A stretch of 19,020 bases of DNA from Spirogloea muscicola (Eukaryota; Streptophyta; Zygnematophyceae; Spirogloeales; Spirogloeaceae), in contig WELB01000159.1 in NCBI GenBank assembly GCA_009602725.1, positions 236,048-255,067 of the forward strand. Reading direction: 5' to 3'. The notes under the pieces were generated by a model. That model had not been told where the DNA came from and did not search any database. It saw only the letters and a program-made list of their open reading frames with translations. Made by a program: the position numbers and the translations under genes. Shown here piece after piece: positions 16,442 through 19,020 of the stretch (position 1 is its first letter; each line of letters begins with the position of its first letter).

Positions 16442-18804
16442 TCATTGAGTCAGCTCGGGAGCGAGGTCCTCGAAGTACTTAACAGCCGTGTTGACGTCCT
16501 TGTCACCACGACCGCTGCAGTTGACGACAACCGTGGTGCCATCAGCAAGCTGCGGGCAGAGATACTCGAGGTATGCAAGCGCGTGCGACGTCTCCAGCGC
16601 CGGAATGATGCCCTCCAGCCTCGCCAACCTTTGAAAGGCTGCAAGAGATCATGGCCGGACAACCAGCTGATGGCTAAGTAGTGACCACTGCCAGAAAGCA
16701 GCACAGATCTCAGACGAGCTCAGTGACGACTGCCTGCATGGGGGATGACGACCAGAATGCCGCAGTAGAAAGGAGGAGCAAAGATGGCGAGGAGAAAGGC
16801 CAAGATTGCTGGGGAAAGACAGAAGAGAGGGTGGAATGAGGACCTTCCAGAGCCTCCTTGTCAGTCACGCTGTAGTACTCGGCGCGCCCGATGTCTTTGA
16901 GGAAGCTATGCTCGGGGCCTACGCCCGGATAGTCCAGCCTGCAGAGGATGAGTTCGGCATTGTTAGCAAGCACTGGGCTTTTGCACCATTGTCGTCACAA
17001 GGAAAGACATTGCCCAAAGCAAGACATCAGTAGTCAAGCTAAGTGCTGAAAGACAACACGTGCTGACATTCTGTGAGAGCGCAGGTCCACTAGCACTGCA
17101 TCAACAGCGGCCGCAATGCTGAGCTCACCCAGCAGAGATGGAATGCGGCTCCACGACCTGCCCTTCAGCGTCCTGCAGCAGGTAGCTCATGGCGCCATGC
17201 AACACACCAACCTGGCCCTTGGTCAACGTTGCCGCGTGCTTGCCTGTGTCAACACCGTGGCCGGCCGCCTCCACTCCGATCATGCGCACGCCTTCGTCCC
17301 CCACGAACTCGTGGAAAAGGCCCATGGCATTGGACCCACCACCCACACACGCCACCAGCACATCCGGCGCCCTGCCAAACTTCTCCATTGCCTGCCGCAA
17401 TAAACAAAGCCTCATCTCTGACGATCGCAGGAGCAACTAGCACTACATGCTGTAGCTGAGGACAAGCTTTGGGAAATCCCAATAGCCGAAACTTACAGTC
17501 CACCACTTTGACCTTTGATCTCAAATGTTGACCTCTGTAATAATCTCCTTTTAGCTGCTCAAATAAGCAAAAGATCGAGTCTAGCAGGGTGTATCAGGGA
17601 GGTAGAAGTGTAGCACAAACATACAAGCGCCTAAAATGGACCCACTGACGAGGCGCACCTGACGGCGGGTCTCCTCGCCAATGACGGCATGAAAGTCGCG
17701 CACAAGCATGGGGTAGGGGTGCGGGCCAGCGACTGAGCCCAAAATGTAGTGTGTCGTCTCCACATTTGTCACCCAATCACGAATTGCCTCTGACGTCGCG
17801 TCCTTAAGAGTTGCGGTGCCAGCATGGACTGGCCGGACCTCCGCACCCAGCAGGCGCATACGGAAGACGTTGAGCGCCTGGCGCTCCATGTCCGCCGCGC
17901 CCATGTACACGACGCACTCGAGGCCGAAGCGCGCGCACACTGTCGCCGTCGCTACTCCATGCTGCCCCGCGCCTGTCTCAGCAATCACGCGCTTCTTCCC
18001 AATCCGCTTGGCCAGCAGCGCCTGCCCGACTGCATTGTTGATCTTGTGCGCGCCCGTATGATTGAGGTCCTCGCGCTTGAGGTACACCCGAGGACCGCGG
18101 CCACTCTGGCCTGCGTAGTGTTCCGTCAGACGCTCTGCAAAGTACAGTGGACTTTCGCGCCCAACATAATCCTTGAGGATACCCCGCAGCTCCGCCTGCC
18201 GAGGAGGAACGCAAACAGTGCGATGGTGATATCAGCTGCAAGATCCGGCAGCCGTGGACTCTACACCAGTGAAATCCATAGACACATTTTCATCTGCATT
18301 GATAGTGATGACATCTTACTATGACTGAGAAGAATAGTTGCATGTCTGGGGCTTGGATGAAGCTCCCATTCTTGGACAGAGTTGGCATTGGCTGACCTGG
18401 AACTTGGGGTCGGCAACAGTCTCCCGATACACCTTCTCAAGGTCGGCGAGCGCAGCCATCAGCGTCTCCGGGACGTACTTGCCACCAAACTTGCCAAAGC
18501 GGCCCGATGCATCCGGCCGCTGGTGGCCTGTCGCCTGCGGCGGCTTGTCGGCCACAGTGGCAGCTGCCGCAGGCGGCCGATCGGCCGACACAGCACAGCG
18601 AGTCACCACGGCGCGACTTGCCGCACTGCGGCGGCAGCCGCTGCTTCGTAAGGTGGTAGCCGTCTGCGGCGCAGCGCGCACAAAGGCGGACGCAGAGGAG
18701 GAGCAGGACGCCAGCGGCGTGCCGTCGTCCTCCGAGAGCTTGGAGCCCTGCAGAGGTGCGCCAGCACAAGACGCAGATGGGCAGGGGAGACGAGCAAGTG
18801 TTGC
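16442..18804 (-). CDS. TRPB: Tryptophan synthase beta chain, probably plastid-targeted
   Basis: PLP enzyme joining indole (from the alpha subunit) and L-serine into L-tryptophan, the last step of the pathway, in plants and algae in the plastid stroma. Minus-strand exons: up to 18804 down to 18397, 18195-17659, 17391-17129, 16938-16844 and 16638-16442, with introns of 190-267 bp and phases consistent. From the codon at 18681 it is 458 aa. On that numbering, [18 protein letters not shown] opens the enzyme. [13 protein letters not shown] carries the PLP lysine (K146), ETGAGQHG the catalytic Glu (E168), GGGSNAMG (291-298) the phosphate site, and GRGDKD (436-441) the C-terminal site. The Ala/Ser/Arg-rich first 60 residues look like a transit peptide ahead of CAVSAD. 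The frame is open only back to a TGA at 18805-18807 and has no ATG there, so the true start is unresolved (see findings). The enzyme body is complete and looks active. Confidence 0.96.
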
Positions 18805-18866
18805 TCAGGAGGAGCTTCGAAGGCTGCATTCGGCCAGCCGCGGACGAGTTGCTCAGGAGGAGCTTC
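18800..18866. repeat. 19-bp direct repeat at the presumed start of the tryptophan synthase gene
   Basis: GTTGCTCAGGAGGAGCTTC occurs at 18800-18818 and again at 18848-18866. The 48-base period is 16 codons. On the minus strand, from an ATG at 18868, both copies read KLLLSN in the same frame, as in a duplicated transit-peptide segment. That frame is one base out of register with the enzyme frame. Confidence 0.85.
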
Positions 18867-18868
18867 AT

Positions 18869-19020
18869 TGCATCTAAACCTGGGGGGTGGAAGGGGCGAG
18901 GGAGGCAAGAGAAAGACTAACTAGGGAGGAGACCAGGGAACGAGAGGCACAGCAAGAGAGGGAGAGGGGGGGGAAGGGAGAGAGGGAGGGAGGGAAGGAG
19001 AGGAGGGGCTACAGGGGGAG
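18869..19020 (-). promoter_or_regulatory. Purine-rich upstream region of the tryptophan synthase gene
   Basis: Nearly all A and G on the plus strand, hence CT-rich on the coding strand. It contains an unbroken 55-base purine run (18954-19008). It lies just upstream of the first candidate ATG (18868), so it is probably promoter or 5' leader. CT-rich leaders are common in plant genes; regulation here is inferred only. Confidence 0.4.
18976..18994 (+). other. Potential G-quadruplex motif
   Basis: Four GGG runs separated by loops of five, one and one bases, inside the 55-base purine tract upstream of the tryptophan synthase gene. The sequence fits the standard quadruplex pattern; formation has not been shown. 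Confidence 0.5.

Overview
This window is nuclear DNA from an intron-rich eukaryote, most likely a green alga (Chlorophyta, plausibly trebouxiophyte-like). Reasons: a spliceosomal helicase gene split into about 24 exons by short GT-AG introns (mean near 218 bp), a plant-type bHLH gene with a C-terminal ACT domain, a tryptophan synthase beta chain with a plastid-targeting-like N-terminus, moderately high GC, CGG/GCC triplet runs, and plant-type telomere-like AAACCCTAA motifs. The lineage is inferred from gene types, not from a marker gene.

Layout. Bases 1-314 hold an open frame that may be the end of an upstream gene. Bases 315-861 are the presumed PRP16 promoter and leader, with a perfect (GCC)13 run. 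Bases 862-9800 (+) encode a complete PRP16/DHX38-type DEAH-box helicase (about 1310 aa). Bases 9801-11248 are intergenic, with an AT-rich island. Bases 11249-14302 form a repeat-rich block. At its two ends lie diverged, inverted relics of the same reverse-transcriptase-type retroelement C-terminal region. Between them are degenerate hairpin-bearing repeats and a very GC-rich segment with a 27-bp palindrome, a G12 run and one unresolved base. Bases 14573-15627 (+) encode a three-exon bHLH-ACT transcription factor whose upstream region abuts the right-hand relic. Bases 15628-16441 are the spacer between convergent genes. Bases 16442 to about 18804 (-) encode tryptophan synthase beta in five exons. 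Its upstream side ends the window in a purine-rich tract.

The three genes serve unrelated jobs: pre-mRNA splicing, transcription and tryptophan synthesis. There is no operon or pathway cluster. I found no convincing new biological system. The points most worth a second look are the head-to-head retroelement relics and what lies between them, a retroelement tail close to the bHLH start, a triple CAG splice acceptor inside the bHLH domain, and the missing in-frame ATG of the tryptophan synthase gene. Exon boundaries were placed by hand from GT/AG signals, reading phase and family similarity.
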